DNA of 58,068 bases from positions 1-58,068 of the forward strand of contig CAIPMW010000045.1 in the NCBI GenBank assembly GCA_903866255.1, written 5' to 3'. The DNA comes from an uncultured Chlorobiaceae bacterium. GTDB taxonomy: Bacteria > Bacteroidota > Chlorobiia > Chlorobiales > Chlorobiaceae. Shown here piece by piece: positions 44,901 to 53,811 of this stretch (position 1 is the first letter of the stretch; each line of letters starts with the position of its first letter). The notes under the pieces were generated by a model. That model was not told where the DNA came from. It did no database searches and was given only the letters and a program-made list of their open reading frames with translations. A program made the position numbers and the translations under genes.

Positions 44901-45047
44901 AAATACGCTCCCGCCCATGCACTGCGCGGTGGTTCCTGGTACGATGATGCTGATGCTCTGCGCTGCTCCTCCCGGCTCTTCGACGATCCGGGGGACGGCA
45001 ACGGCGATGTGGGTTTTCGAGTGATTCGTTCCAGTCACTCTTCCTGA
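41907..45047 (+). CDS. DUF4062-NACHT-FGE/lectin protein, paralogue
   Basis: About 1046 residues, closely similar throughout to the second half of the 33795-39557 protein. Order: DUF4062 at about residues 11-180 (FKGVMVSSTFTDLK), NACHT with GDPGAGKTTLLKYYAL near 289 and LVLLDGLDEIS near 371, helical repeats, and an FGE/C-type-lectin domain from about 792 (EYILVPGGSY, DQPVVGITWYAAQAYC, YRLPTEKEWEWAAGG, LYDMAGNAWEWME). DNA similarity to the larger gene continues slightly upstream of DUF4062, suggesting it was once longer. ATG 41907 is preferred; GTG 41844 adds 21 residues. A free-standing sensor beside a sensor-nuclease fusion suggests they work together or diversify separately. Confidence 0.9.
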   Translation: MPNDTSTMPRDFKGVMVSSTFTDLKEHRAALINITRSAEFKDVAMENDSAKSDVDVIDSSLQMVQDSAAYILVISHKYGQTPVCTSRNPGKLSITELEFNKAVELRRPILLFIMGDEHAIKKSDIEKDPEKDARLNAFRERAKKMGPDSEVHRVYAEFNSLDEFEKKAAKAISDLRFVLQKTDSLPSLGKETKPPADKTHKAYAERYQTILKEELGYIRMLGLPGVESIKVNLNNDTFVPLRLSDRQERGGPVSKESDLQGSDHILYPDEIMKQAFHDRRGRRMLLVIGDPGAGKTTLLKYYALCALEDYTKLGFSAPVNVFYLPLRDLVREAGRCTENLPAALAGWSAKHHQTIDAKVFNDWLNHDSSLVLLDGLDEISTLEERKEVCRWIDHAFSGFGKAFFVVTSRATGYRKDEGIELASEYERADVQDFTAEQQERFLRNWFIAAFLKEPCEKGFVEEMWQEKQKKEAEKRTTTIVAHLKVEKNKGLRQLAAIPMILQIMAILWKEREYIPESRVELYDAALNYLLEFRDKRRDIKPLLSAIDARQVLGPVSLWMQETLKKDEAARANMHTQMQEWLDTLDTPPAAEAFCNYLVTRAGLLVETGDKEYLFRHKSFREYLAGVQLKEDRYEHITTLVANFGDDWWEEPLRFFIALVDAKVFDAFMAKLFDSPQSDEMTQKKQLLLQTIIEEAKGKKIDALCNKLLEPATTESRQWVILDCLKAINKPAALETLLEFRDDQLGKMNRDMISRSEEVILALGGGLPVIDTIKFQSSKSLQSFRNPNEQGAEYILVPGGSYIYSVTEKEEQVDDLYVAKYLVTNRLYRLFIASLQQSGSSAKSFGAELKTIQKNNSWGEGFGNYLEEGKNNLASLFRSRYDEERKFDGEDQPVVGITWYAAQAYCLWLSLFERNQPPYRLPTEKEWEWAAGGKRGTIAEKVRPYPWSDGKGDPGPKLANYGKSIGATTPVGNYPGGATPEGLYDMAGNAWEWMENEHEKYAPAHALRGGSWYDDADALRCSSRLFDDPGDGNGDVGFRVIRSSHSS
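44931..45023 (+). other. Putative variable region of the lectin-like domain, copy 2
   Basis: Counterpart of 39435-39530. The codons at 44979-45008 differ from copy 1 at every variable site, while the flanks are identical. Differences such as TAT/GAT, TGG/GGG, AAC/GAC, TAC/GGC and TAC/AAC could all come from a template with A at those positions (AAT, AGG, AAC, AAC, AAC). This is what adenine-directed retrohoming mutagenesis would give. A second small cluster (AGC GAA versus GAT GAT) lies just upstream and fits less well because third bases differ. Confidence 0.6.
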
Positions 45048-45155
45048 ACATCTGATCTTCTGATATCTGGAACTCTGAAAAAAAATCTCACATGTTCAGC
45101 AAGAACTCACATGGGGAGATTGGAAATTAAGGTTTTTTGCTATTAATCTTTATAC

Positions 45156-45186
45156 TTGACAGACTGCTGAGCATGCTTGCTTTTAT
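45156..45186 (+). promoter_or_regulatory. Candidate promoter of the helicase-methylase operon
   Basis: TTGACA at 45156-45161 is a perfect -35 hexamer. The best -10, TTTTAT at 45181-45186, is spaced by 19 bp, longer than ideal. It lies 25 bp ahead of the helicase start in the only gap of the operon. Confidence 0.35.
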
Positions 45187-45210
45187 GACTGACCATTTTC
45201 ATTTTCAGGA

Positions 45211-48200
45211 ATGATTCAACTCGAACAACTCCAACCCAACGCTGCCCTGCGCGGTATTGTACCGGGCTCCTCGGTTACGGTCGTCAGCGTGCAGTGGTTT
45301 GGTTCGGAGGCACTTGAGCTTACCTACAAGACACCGGATGGCAAAGTGGCCAATGAGCTGGTTTATCGCCACGATGAACCACGGCTTGAAATTGTTGAGC
45401 AGGGCCGACCCTGGAGTTTTGACGGTGATGGCGCGCTCTTCCGTCTTGTCTCCGAAGCCCAGCGCATTCGACTGGCTCACCTGTTCGATCCGGTGCTTGC
45501 AGTGCATACTTCAAATATTGAGCCACTGCCGCACCAGATTACTGCCGTCTATGAAGCCATGCTGCCTCGCCAGCCGCTCCGTTTTTTGCTGGCTGACGAC
45601 CCCGGTGCAGGCAAAACAATCATGGCCGGTTTGCTCATCAAGGAGCTGATTGCCCGGGGCGATCTGCAACGCTGCCTGATTGTTTGCCCCGGTGGGTTAG
45701 CTGAGCAGTGGCAGGATGAACTCAATCGCCGCTTTCATCTGCCTTTTGAGATTCTGACCAATGACAAACTGGAAGCAGCCCGTACCGGCAACTGGTTCCT
45801 TGAAACCAATCTGGTCATTGCCCGTCTTGATAAACTTTCTCGCAATGAAGATGTCCAGTTAAAGCTGCAAGCCCCGGATTGCCGCTGGGATCTGGTGATC
45901 TGTGATGAAGCACACAAAATGTCAGCCACGGTTTTTGGCAATGAAACCAAATACACCAAGCGCTACCGACTTGGCCAATTGCTCTCGACCTTGACGCGTC
46001 ATTTTCTGTTGATGACAGCGACTCCGCATAACGGCAAAGAGGCTGACTTTCAGCTTTTCATGGCACTGCTTGATGGTGACCGTTTCGAGGGGAGGTTCCG
46101 CGACGGTGTGCATTCGTCTGACGTTTCAGACATGATGCGTCGCATGGTCAAGGAAAATTTGCGGAAGTTCGACGGCACACCTCTCTTCCCAGAGCGTATA
46201 GCCTACACACTCCCTTACCATCTTTCACCCCAGGAGGAAGCACTCTACAAAGCTGTTACGAGCTATGTTCGCGAAGAGTTCAATCGCGCTGAGGCGTTGG
46301 AAAATAACAAGCGAGCCGGTACAGTAGGCTTTGCCTTAACTATCCTGCAACGGAGGCTTGCATCATCCCCGGAGGCCATTTATCAATCGCTGCGCCGTCG
46401 CAAGGAAAAACTTGAAAGCCGTCTGCGTGAACTTGAACTGCTCCACCGTGCCGGGCAGGTTGCACCGAACCCGTCGCTTTCGTCACCAGCACTCGACAGC
46501 GAAGATATTGATGATCTTGATGATGCACCAGAAAACGAAGTGGAAGCTCTTGAAGAAGAGATTCTCGACCAGACCACTGCCGCAAACTCTATTGCCGAAC
46601 TGCGTAGTGAGATCGAAACCCTCAAGGAACTCGAAGCGAGTGCATTGAGGGTTCGCAGTAGTGGCACTGATACCAAATGGGCTGAACTATCAAGTTTGCT
46701 GGGTGAAATCTTCACCACACCACAGCAGTCCACTCAAGTGGTCGAACCGGAAGTTCCTTACGGAGCAGGCCCGATTCCGCCTCCAAAGCCTTCGCTGCAC
46801 CAGAAGCTGATTATCTTTACCGAGCATCGCGACACGCTCAACTATCTGGAAAAACGCATCACCGGCTTTCTGGGCCGCAAGGAGGCTGTGGTCATCATTC
46901 ATGGTGGTACAAGCAGAGAAAATCGTCTCGCGGTTCAGGAAGCCTTCAAACACGACCCAACCGTTCAAGTGCTCCTTGCAACCGATGCGGCGGGTGAAGG
47001 CATAAACCTGCAACGATCTCACCTGATGGTCAACTACGACCTGCCATGGAACCCGAACCGGTTGGAACAACGCTTCGGGCGTATTCACCGTATTGGTCAA
47101 ACCGAAGTTTGCTACCTTTGGAATCTGGTCGCCGACGACACCCGCGAGGGCGATGTCTATCGTCGCCTGCTTGAAAAGCTTGAACAGGCGCGGCAGGCTT
47201 TGGGCGGCCAGGTTTTCGACGTACTCGGCAAACTCGCCTTCGAGGCTTACGGCAAACAAATGTCGTTGCGAGACCTGCTTATCGAGGCAATCCGTTATGG
47301 CGAAAAACCCGAAACCAAAGCATTTCTCACAACAGTACTTGATACCGCACTCGACAGCAGCCACCTGCAAGCCCTGCTTGAAGAGAGGATGCTGGTGCAT
47401 GATGCAATGGATTCAACCAACGTCCAGCGTATTCGCGCTGATATGGAACGTGCCGGTGCTCGCAGGCTGCAGCCACATTATGTCGAATCATTTTTCCTGG
47501 AAGCATTTAAACTCCTTGGTGGCAATGCCCGGCAGCGTGAACCCCGCCGATTTGAGATCACCCATGTACCAGCACCTGTCAGAAACCGTGACCGCCTTAT
47601 CGGTATTGGTGAACCTGTGCTGACACGCTACGAGCGCATCGCCTTCGAGAAAACCCTGGTTGCACCGCAGGGAGAACCGCTGGCTGCATTTGTCTGCCCC
47701 GGTCATCCGCTTCTTGACTCGGTCATCGATCTGACGTTGGAGCGGCATCGCGATCTTCTCAAACGAGGTACGGTACTGGTTGATGAACGCGACCCCGGAA
47801 CAAAGCCAAAAGTACTCTTTTATCTGGAACACGCCATTCAGGACGCTGGCGTTAACCGCGACGGCAGTCGCCGTATTGTTTCCAGGCGCCTGATGTATGT
47901 CGAGTTGGACGAACAAGCAACAGTGCGGCATCTTCAATACGCGCCCTATCTCGATTTCCGGCCTTTGACAGCAGACGAACCTGATGTTGACGCTCTGCTC
48001 AACCGCCCAGAATGTCAATGGATTACACGAGAGCTGGAGCAAAGCGCACAGGGTTACGCCATCACCCACGTTGTCCCTGACCATCTTGCAGAACTCAAAG
48101 GCCGTAAACTCGAACTGATAGCCAAAACCGAGGCCGCCGTAAAAGATCGTCTGACCAAGGAGATTACCTACTGGGATCACCGCTCCGAAGAGCTGAAGCT

Positions 48201-48804
48201 GCAAGAGCGTTCAGGAAAACCCAATGCCCGACTCAACTCCGGCGAAGCACGAAAACGTGCCGACCTGTTGCAAGGACGATTGCAAAAACGGCTCGAAGAT
48301 CTACGACTTGAAGCCCAGCTTTCACCACTGCCTCCCGTTATATTAGGCGGCATGCTGGTAGTCCCGATTGGCCTAATTCACACCATGACGGGGCATCATG
48401 AACCCGTGGCAACTACTCCGGCCGACACCCAGGCCAGCGGAGCCCGTGCAAGGGGAATCATCATGGAGATTGAGCGCACTCTCGGTTTTGACCCAACTGA
48501 CCGGGAACTTGAAAAGCTTGGCTACGACATCGAAAGCCGCATTCCCGGTACAGGCAAACTGCGTTTCATTGAAGTGAAGGGGCGTGTTTCAGGCGCTCCG
48601 ACCATCACCGTTACCCGCAACGAAATTCTCTATTCTCTCAACAAGCCTGGCGATTTTATTCTTGCCATTGTCGAGTTTCTTGATGCCGAAACGCACAAGG
48701 TGCATTACATTAAAAAACCCTTCAATCGTGAACCCGATTTTGGGGTTTGCAGCGTCAATTACCATTTTGCTGATCTCTTAGTCCGTGCTGAGGTACCCCA
48801 ATGA
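45211..48804 (+). CDS. SNF2-type helicase with C-terminal DUF3883
   Basis: An 1197-residue SF2/SNF2 helicase resembling DISARM DrmD. Walker A is DDPGAGKT near residue 129, the DEAH box VICDEAHKMSA near 230, and motif III is LLMTATPHNGK. A charged coiled insert lies at about 390-480. Helicase C motifs are VLLATDAAGEGINLQ near 590 and LEQRFGRIHRIGQ. A long helical tail ends in DUF3883 at about 1075-1190 (LGYDIESRIPGTGKLRFIEVK), which has a nuclease-like D...ExK pattern. It probably translocates on invading DNA. It is the first gene of five; its stop overlaps the ATPase start (ATGA). Confidence 0.92.
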   Translation: MIQLEQLQPNAALRGIVPGSSVTVVSVQWFGSEALELTYKTPDGKVANELVYRHDEPRLEIVEQGRPWSFDGDGALFRLVSEAQRIRLAHLFDPVLAVHTSNIEPLPHQITAVYEAMLPRQPLRFLLADDPGAGKTIMAGLLIKELIARGDLQRCLIVCPGGLAEQWQDELNRRFHLPFEILTNDKLEAARTGNWFLETNLVIARLDKLSRNEDVQLKLQAPDCRWDLVICDEAHKMSATVFGNETKYTKRYRLGQLLSTLTRHFLLMTATPHNGKEADFQLFMALLDGDRFEGRFRDGVHSSDVSDMMRRMVKENLRKFDGTPLFPERIAYTLPYHLSPQEEALYKAVTSYVREEFNRAEALENNKRAGTVGFALTILQRRLASSPEAIYQSLRRRKEKLESRLRELELLHRAGQVAPNPSLSSPALDSEDIDDLDDAPENEVEALEEEILDQTTAANSIAELRSEIETLKELEASALRVRSSGTDTKWAELSSLLGEIFTTPQQSTQVVEPEVPYGAGPIPPPKPSLHQKLIIFTEHRDTLNYLEKRITGFLGRKEAVVIIHGGTSRENRLAVQEAFKHDPTVQVLLATDAAGEGINLQRSHLMVNYDLPWNPNRLEQRFGRIHRIGQTEVCYLWNLVADDTREGDVYRRLLEKLEQARQALGGQVFDVLGKLAFEAYGKQMSLRDLLIEAIRYGEKPETKAFLTTVLDTALDSSHLQALLEERMLVHDAMDSTNVQRIRADMERAGARRLQPHYVESFFLEAFKLLGGNARQREPRRFEITHVPAPVRNRDRLIGIGEPVLTRYERIAFEKTLVAPQGEPLAAFVCPGHPLLDSVIDLTLERHRDLLKRGTVLVDERDPGTKPKVLFYLEHAIQDAGVNRDGSRRIVSRRLMYVELDEQATVRHLQYAPYLDFRPLTADEPDVDALLNRPECQWITRELEQSAQGYAITHVVPDHLAELKGRKLELIAKTEAAVKDRLTKEITYWDHRSEELKLQERSGKPNARLNSGEARKRADLLQGRLQKRLEDLRLEAQLSPLPPVILGGMLVVPIGLIHTMTGHHEPVATTPADTQASGARARGIIMEIERTLGFDPTDRELEKLGYDIESRIPGTGKLRFIEVKGRVSGAPTITVTRNEILYSLNKPGDFILAIVEFLDAETHKVHYIKKPFNREPDFGVCSVNYHFADLLVRAEVPQ

Positions 48805-50198
48805 AACTTGCGAAAATCGACATCACCTGGTTTCGCTGCTTTGAATCGCTTGCAGTGAAGCTTCATCCTGACATCAATGTCTTTGTTGGCGCCAATGGTG
48901 CAGGCAAAAGCAGCATTCTTGATGCCATCGCCATTGCACTGTATGAAATAGTTGCAGCAAATGGTGGGGGAGGCAAGAGCCAGCGAAAGACGCAGGGGGC
49001 TGCACTTTTGCCTACTGATATTTACCTTGACCCTTCAGAGAAAGATTCCCTTCTTGGTCGGAAGTCTTTTGTTCAGGTTAGCGCAATGGCCTCAGATTAC
49101 TACTACATCGATGACAATTCTCTCAAACCACTTCTTGACGAAGAGTCCGTGCTGGAGTGGACAGAACATATTACCTATCGACCACCGACAAGTTTCTCAT
49201 ACGATACAAGTACATCAGAAAGAGTATCCGAACTTCACCGATATATAACGCATCTTTGGGAGGAAATCCGCAAAAGTCCGCAAGCGTTGATTCCTTTGCC
49301 CGTTGTGGCGTATTACCGTGCCACTCGGAGAATGGGGGGGGGGCCGGAACTTGGAGATATTTTCAAACTCGACCTTGACAGAGACAAGGCATTCGTCAGT
49401 GCTCTTAATGCTGGCGCAAATTTTACGGCGATGTGCCAGTGGTTCTACCTGCGTGAGAATGCCGAGTTCCGTGCCAATGTAAACGCCCAGAATGGCGACA
49501 GCAAGGAGTTTGCGGACTTGCGTGCTGTTCGACAGGCATTGAAACTTACCATCGAAGGTCTGGAGCGAGTCTATTTTGATGGCAGCCCACCGCGATTGAT
49601 GGTTGAAATCAGGGAATTCGATGGCACTTTGCGAGCATTCGAGTTGGCGCAACTGAGCGACGGATACCGGAACCTGCTTGCGCTGGTGCTCGACTTTGCT
49701 CGACGGCTTGCACAGGCCAATCCAAACTGGCCAAACCCGCTTGAAGCTCCAGGAATTCTTCTTATCGATGAGATTGAGCTGCATCTTCATCCCCGCTGGC
49801 AGCAACAGGTTATTCCTGCTCTTCGGGCAGCTTTTCCTAACACCCAGCTTATTGTTTCAACCCACAGCCCGGCGGTGCTCACCACAGTACGCCGCGAACA
49901 TATCAAACTGCTTGGCGCTGACCATCAGTTTGAGCAGATTCCAAATGATGTAGGTACCTACGGCGCGGACAACTCCCGTGTTCTTGCTGAGGTGTTTGGC
50001 GCTGATTCACGGCCCGGAAATATCGAAACCGTTAAAAAACTGCGGGACTATCTGCAATTGATCGAAAAGCGCCAGCATGACACTGAGGAGGCATCCAATT
50101 TGCGCATCGAACTTGAAGCGGCATTAGGCACAAGCGACCCCGATCTTTTTCGCGCCGACCTTCGTATCAAACAGATAAAGATACTTGGTCAGCGATGA
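48801..50198 (+). CDS. SMC/ABC-type ATPase, PtuA-like
   Basis: A 465-residue AAA ATPase of the SMC/OLD-like group. It begins with KLAKIDITWFRCFESLAVKL and Walker A FVGANGAGKSS near residues 29-39. The ABC-like signature LSDGYRNLLALVLDFARRL is near 284, Walker B ILLIDEIELHLHP near 319, and the H-loop STHSPAVL near 353. No TOPRIM domain follows, unlike full OLD nucleases. Being translationally coupled to an HNH nuclease matches the Septu (PtuA-PtuB) arrangement, in which the ATPase controls the nuclease. Confidence 0.9.
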   Translation: MKLAKIDITWFRCFESLAVKLHPDINVFVGANGAGKSSILDAIAIALYEIVAANGGGGKSQRKTQGAALLPTDIYLDPSEKDSLLGRKSFVQVSAMASDYYYIDDNSLKPLLDEESVLEWTEHITYRPPTSFSYDTSTSERVSELHRYITHLWEEIRKSPQALIPLPVVAYYRATRRMGGGPELGDIFKLDLDRDKAFVSALNAGANFTAMCQWFYLRENAEFRANVNAQNGDSKEFADLRAVRQALKLTIEGLERVYFDGSPPRLMVEIREFDGTLRAFELAQLSDGYRNLLALVLDFARRLAQANPNWPNPLEAPGILLIDEIELHLHPRWQQQVIPALRAAFPNTQLIVSTHSPAVLTTVRREHIKLLGADHQFEQIPNDVGTYGADNSRVLAEVFGADSRPGNIETVKKLRDYLQLIEKRQHDTEEASNLRIELEAALGTSDPDLFRADLRIKQIKILGQR

Positions 50199-50821
50199 GA
50201 ACCATTCAACGCAATGCGCCACCGGATTGCCTTGCCCGGCAGCCGATAAACCGGCCATGGAGTGAATTTATGGGCAGTGAGTGCCATACCGCTCTTGATG
50301 CTACTTTGCGCATGGAGCAACAAGGGCTTTGCTGCTATTGTGAACATCAGATTACGGACAGCGACGGCCATATCGAACATTTTGAGCCGCGCCAGAAAAA
50401 TGAGGCTCGAACTTACGACTATACCAACTTGGCACTTTCCTGCAATGGCGGCAACGCAAAACACTGCGGCCACTACAAGGATAACCGGCAAAGAAACCCA
50501 GGGTACGAGTGGGATGCTGCACGTTTTTCCTCTCCCCATAACCCGGAAACCGCGTTACTCTTCAGTTATCTGCTTGATGGCAGCATCAACCCCACTCTGG
50601 TCGATAAAGAAAAGTCACTCTTTCTGATTGGCTATCTTGGCCTCGATTGCTCCCGCTTGATTGACCGACGGCATCAACACGCACGGGATCTGATTGATAT
50701 TCTTGGTGAAAAGCCTGACCCCGTCATAGTGAGCTGGCTTCGCAAAGAGTATCTTCAATCTGATGCCAATGGCCATTTGAAACAGTTTTACTCGCTCTCG
50801 AAAGCGATATTGGAACCATGA
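50195..50821 (+). CDS. HNH endonuclease, PtuB/TIGR02646-like
   Basis: A 208-residue HNH nuclease. The core is [20 protein letters not shown] then EPR, and [17 protein letters not shown], giving two Cys pairs for zinc and the catalytic His (HIEHFEP) in the HNH position. This is the pattern of PtuB and of HNH partners in some retrons. It overlaps both neighbours by four bases. It is the most likely DNA- or RNA-cutting effector of the operon. Confidence 0.88.
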   Translation: MRTIQRNAPPDCLARQPINRPWSEFMGSECHTALDATLRMEQQGLCCYCEHQITDSDGHIEHFEPRQKNEARTYDYTNLALSCNGGNAKHCGHYKDNRQRNPGYEWDAARFSSPHNPETALLFSYLLDGSINPTLVDKEKSLFLIGYLGLDCSRLIDRRHQHARDLIDILGEKPDPVIVSWLRKEYLQSDANGHLKQFYSLSKAILEP

Positions 50822-53808
50822 TCTACAAGAAAAAACTCATAGAAGTTGCCCTGCCGCTTGAAGCGATCAATATTGCCAGTGCACGTGAAAAATCTATTCG
50901 CCATGGTCACCCCTCGACACTTCATTTGTGGTGGGCGCGGCGACCTTTGGCTGCAGCACGGGCGGTCATTTTTGCCCAGATGGTGGATGATCCTTCAGCC
51001 CACCCCGATATTTTCCCCACCGAAAAGAAACAGGAAAAAGAGCGTCAACGGCTCTTTCGTATTATTGAGGAGTTGGTAAAATGGGAGAACACCACCAACG
51101 AAACAGTGTTGCAGCAGGCTCGTGAGGAGATCTGGCAGAGCTGGCGCTACACCTGCGCCGAGAATGCTGATCATCCGCGAGCAAATGAGTTGTTTGACCG
51201 TTATAAACTGCCAGCCTTTCACGACCCCTTTGCTGGTGGCGGAGCATTGCCGCTTGAGGCGCAGCGACTTGGGTTGGAGAGTTACGCCAGCGACCTGAAT
51301 CCGGTTGCAGTGCTGATCAACAAGGCGATGATTGAGATTCCGCCGAAGTTCGCAGGCAAACCGCCGGTCAATCCCGAATGGCGGCAAAAATCGTTTGCTG
51401 ATAAAATGGGGCATGAATGGAAAGGTGCCCAAGGGTTGGCGGAGGATGTGCGTTACTACGGACAGTGGATGCGCGACGAAGCCGAGAAACGAATTGGTCA
51501 CCTCTACCCAAAGATCGAAGTGATTGCGGCAATGGTTGAAGAGCGGCCTGACCTGAAAAAATATGTTGGCCGGAAGCTCACTGTTATTGCCTGGCTCTGG
51601 GCACGCACCGTAAAAAGTCCCAACCCCGCTTTTGCCAATGTTGATGTGCCGCTTGCTTCAACCTTCATGCTCTCCACCAAGCCGGGCAAGGAGGCTTATG
51701 TCGATCCGGTGATTGAGGATGGTGGCTATCGTTTTACGGTAAAAGTGGGCAAACCGAAGGATGCTGATGGGGCGAAACTCGGCACTGCCGCTGGGAAGCG
51801 TGCGGCATTCCGCTGTCTGATGTCAGACGTTCCGATTGCCTACGATCACATTCGTGAGGAGGGCAAGGCTAACCGCATGGGTGCGAAATTAATGGCGATT
51901 GTTGCTGACGGTGATCGTGGTAGGGTTTATCTCTCACCAACGCAAGAGATGGAAGCGATTGCAATGAGCGCACAACCGATATGGCAGCCGGATTGTGAGA
52001 TGCCAAAAAAACATCGAAATTTCCAGCCACCAGGCTATGGTATGAACAATCTTGGAGATCTTTTCACTTCGCGACAACTTGTAGCATTGACAACTTTCTC
52101 CGATCTGGTATGGGAAGCACATGAAAGAGTTAAGCAGGATGCCATAAAAGCGGTCGTTCTAGATAACAGCCAAGCTATCGCAGAAATGGGCACGGGCGCT
52201 ACAGCCTATGCTGATGCGGTTGTGGTGTATTTAGCTTTTGCAATCAACAAATTGGCTGACAGAGGTTCAATAATTTGCGGATGGGATTCTTCAAGAGACA
52301 GCTTAAGGAACACCTTTGGCCGTCAAGCGATTCCAATGGTATGGGACTATGCTGAGGCAAATCCTTTTTCAGATTCATCGGGCAGTTACGACAATGCGAT
52401 TGACCAAGGTGCAAAGGTAATTGCCGCATACTTGCCCGCTAAATCAGGTGGCTCATCATGTCAGGCAGATGCAACTGTCCAATCATTATCGGCAGGCAAG
52501 GCCATTTCAACAGATCCACCGTACTACGACAACATCTGCTATGCTGACCTTTCGGATTTTTTCTATGTCTGGCTCCGTCGTTCTTTGAGACACGTTTTTC
52601 CTGATCTCTTTACCACGGTTGCGGTGCCCAAGACAGAGGAACTGGTTGCGACAACATACCGACATGGGAGCAAGGCAAAAGCAGAGAGCTTCTTCGTTGA
52701 TGGTATGACTAAAGCAATGCATCGCCTTGCTGAACAGGCTCATCCCGCATTTCCTGTAACCATCTACTATGCCTTCAAGCAAGCTGAAAGTGATGGCGGT
52801 GATGGAACGACTAATACCGGTTGGGACACCTTTCTTGCTGCGGTAATCGAAGCTGGATTTGCCATCAGCGGCACATGGCCGATGCGGACAGAACTGAGTA
52901 ATCGCATGATTGGTGCAGGTTCCAATGCCCTCGCCTCCAGCATCATTATTGTCTGCCGCCAGCGTCCAGCCAGCGCGTCCACAGCAACCCGCCGTGACTT
53001 CGTTGCTGCGCTCAAAGGCCCTTCCCGCGAAGAGCGTGAACAACTTTTACAGGAGAAACAACGGAAAGAGCTGTCGTCAGCTCGTCGTGAGGAAATCCGT
53101 GCGCGGCTTGAGGATAACCTTCCTGCGGCTCTGGTAAAGTTGCAAAGCGGCAACATTGCGCCTGTAGATCTTGCGCAGGCGGCCATTGGTCCCGGCATGG
53201 CGATCTATACCCGTTATGCCAAAGTCCTTGATGCCGATGGCAAAGCTGTTCCGGTACGTGCAGCATTGGCGCTGATCAATCAGGTGCTCGACGAAGCGCT
53301 GGCTGAGCAGGAGGGCGATTTCGACGCAGACAGTCAATGGGCTCTTATTTGGTTTGATCAAATGGGTTTCAACGATGGCGATTACGGTATTGCCGAACAG
53401 CTCTCCAAGTCAAAAAATACCTCAGTAACTGGCATGGTTGAAGCGGGCATCATTCTTTCCAAAGCGGGCAAAGTGCGTCTGCTGAAACCCGCTGAACTGC
53501 CTGCCGATTGGAATCCGCTCACCGATGCGCGTCTTACTGTCTGGGAGATGGTGCATCAACTCATCCGTGTGCTCGAAGTCAGCGGCGAAAGCGCTGCGGC
53601 GGATCTGGTGGCCAAGCTTGGTAGCCAGGCTGAAATTGCCCGCGAGCTCTGTTATCGCCTCTACACCCTTTGCGAACGTAAAAAGCGGGCCAATGAAGCG
53701 ATGAGCTATAACGGTCTGGTACAGAGTTGGCCGGAGATTACCCGTCTGGCTCAGGAAAAACCCTCTGCCGTTGCGTCCGATACTTATAACTTGTTTGATC
53801 AAAAGTAA
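50818..53808 (+). CDS. DUF1156 DNA adenine methyltransferase
   Basis: A 996-residue methylase of the DUF1156/COG1743 type. The N-terminal DUF1156 region has [20 protein letters not shown] followed by [11 protein letters not shown]. The SAM-binding motif is [18 protein letters not shown] near residue 134, and the catalytic motif DPPYYDN near 566 indicates N6-adenine (or N4-cytosine) methylation. The order of motifs and the large middle insert are normal for the family. It presumably marks host DNA so that the helicase/nuclease spare it. It starts on the HNH stop (ATGA) and is 3 bp from the DUF499 gene. Confidence 0.92.
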   Translation: MIYKKKLIEVALPLEAINIASAREKSIRHGHPSTLHLWWARRPLAAARAVIFAQMVDDPSAHPDIFPTEKKQEKERQRLFRIIEELVKWENTTNETVLQQAREEIWQSWRYTCAENADHPRANELFDRYKLPAFHDPFAGGGALPLEAQRLGLESYASDLNPVAVLINKAMIEIPPKFAGKPPVNPEWRQKSFADKMGHEWKGAQGLAEDVRYYGQWMRDEAEKRIGHLYPKIEVIAAMVEERPDLKKYVGRKLTVIAWLWARTVKSPNPAFANVDVPLASTFMLSTKPGKEAYVDPVIEDGGYRFTVKVGKPKDADGAKLGTAAGKRAAFRCLMSDVPIAYDHIREEGKANRMGAKLMAIVADGDRGRVYLSPTQEMEAIAMSAQPIWQPDCEMPKKHRNFQPPGYGMNNLGDLFTSRQLVALTTFSDLVWEAHERVKQDAIKAVVLDNSQAIAEMGTGATAYADAVVVYLAFAINKLADRGSIICGWDSSRDSLRNTFGRQAIPMVWDYAEANPFSDSSGSYDNAIDQGAKVIAAYLPAKSGGSSCQADATVQSLSAGKAISTDPPYYDNICYADLSDFFYVWLRRSLRHVFPDLFTTVAVPKTEELVATTYRHGSKAKAESFFVDGMTKAMHRLAEQAHPAFPVTIYYAFKQAESDGGDGTTNTGWDTFLAAVIEAGFAISGTWPMRTELSNRMIGAGSNALASSIIIVCRQRPASASTATRRDFVAALKGPSREEREQLLQEKQRKELSSARREEIRARLEDNLPAALVKLQSGNIAPVDLAQAAIGPGMAIYTRYAKVLDADGKAVPVRAALALINQVLDEALAEQEGDFDADSQWALIWFDQMGFNDGDYGIAEQLSKSKNTSVTGMVEAGIILSKAGKVRLLKPAELPADWNPLTDARLTVWEMVHQLIRVLEVSGESAAADLVAKLGSQAEIARELCYRLYTLCERKKRANEAMSYNGLVQSWPEITRLAQEKPSAVASDTYNLFDQK

Positions 53809-53811
53809 ACC

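Noticed and set aside
33795-45047. Complete diversity-generating retroelement in the window
   Set aside because: I saw no reverse transcriptase with a YxDD-type motif, no accessory Avd gene and no third copy of the variable sequence that could be a template. Only candidate targets are here.
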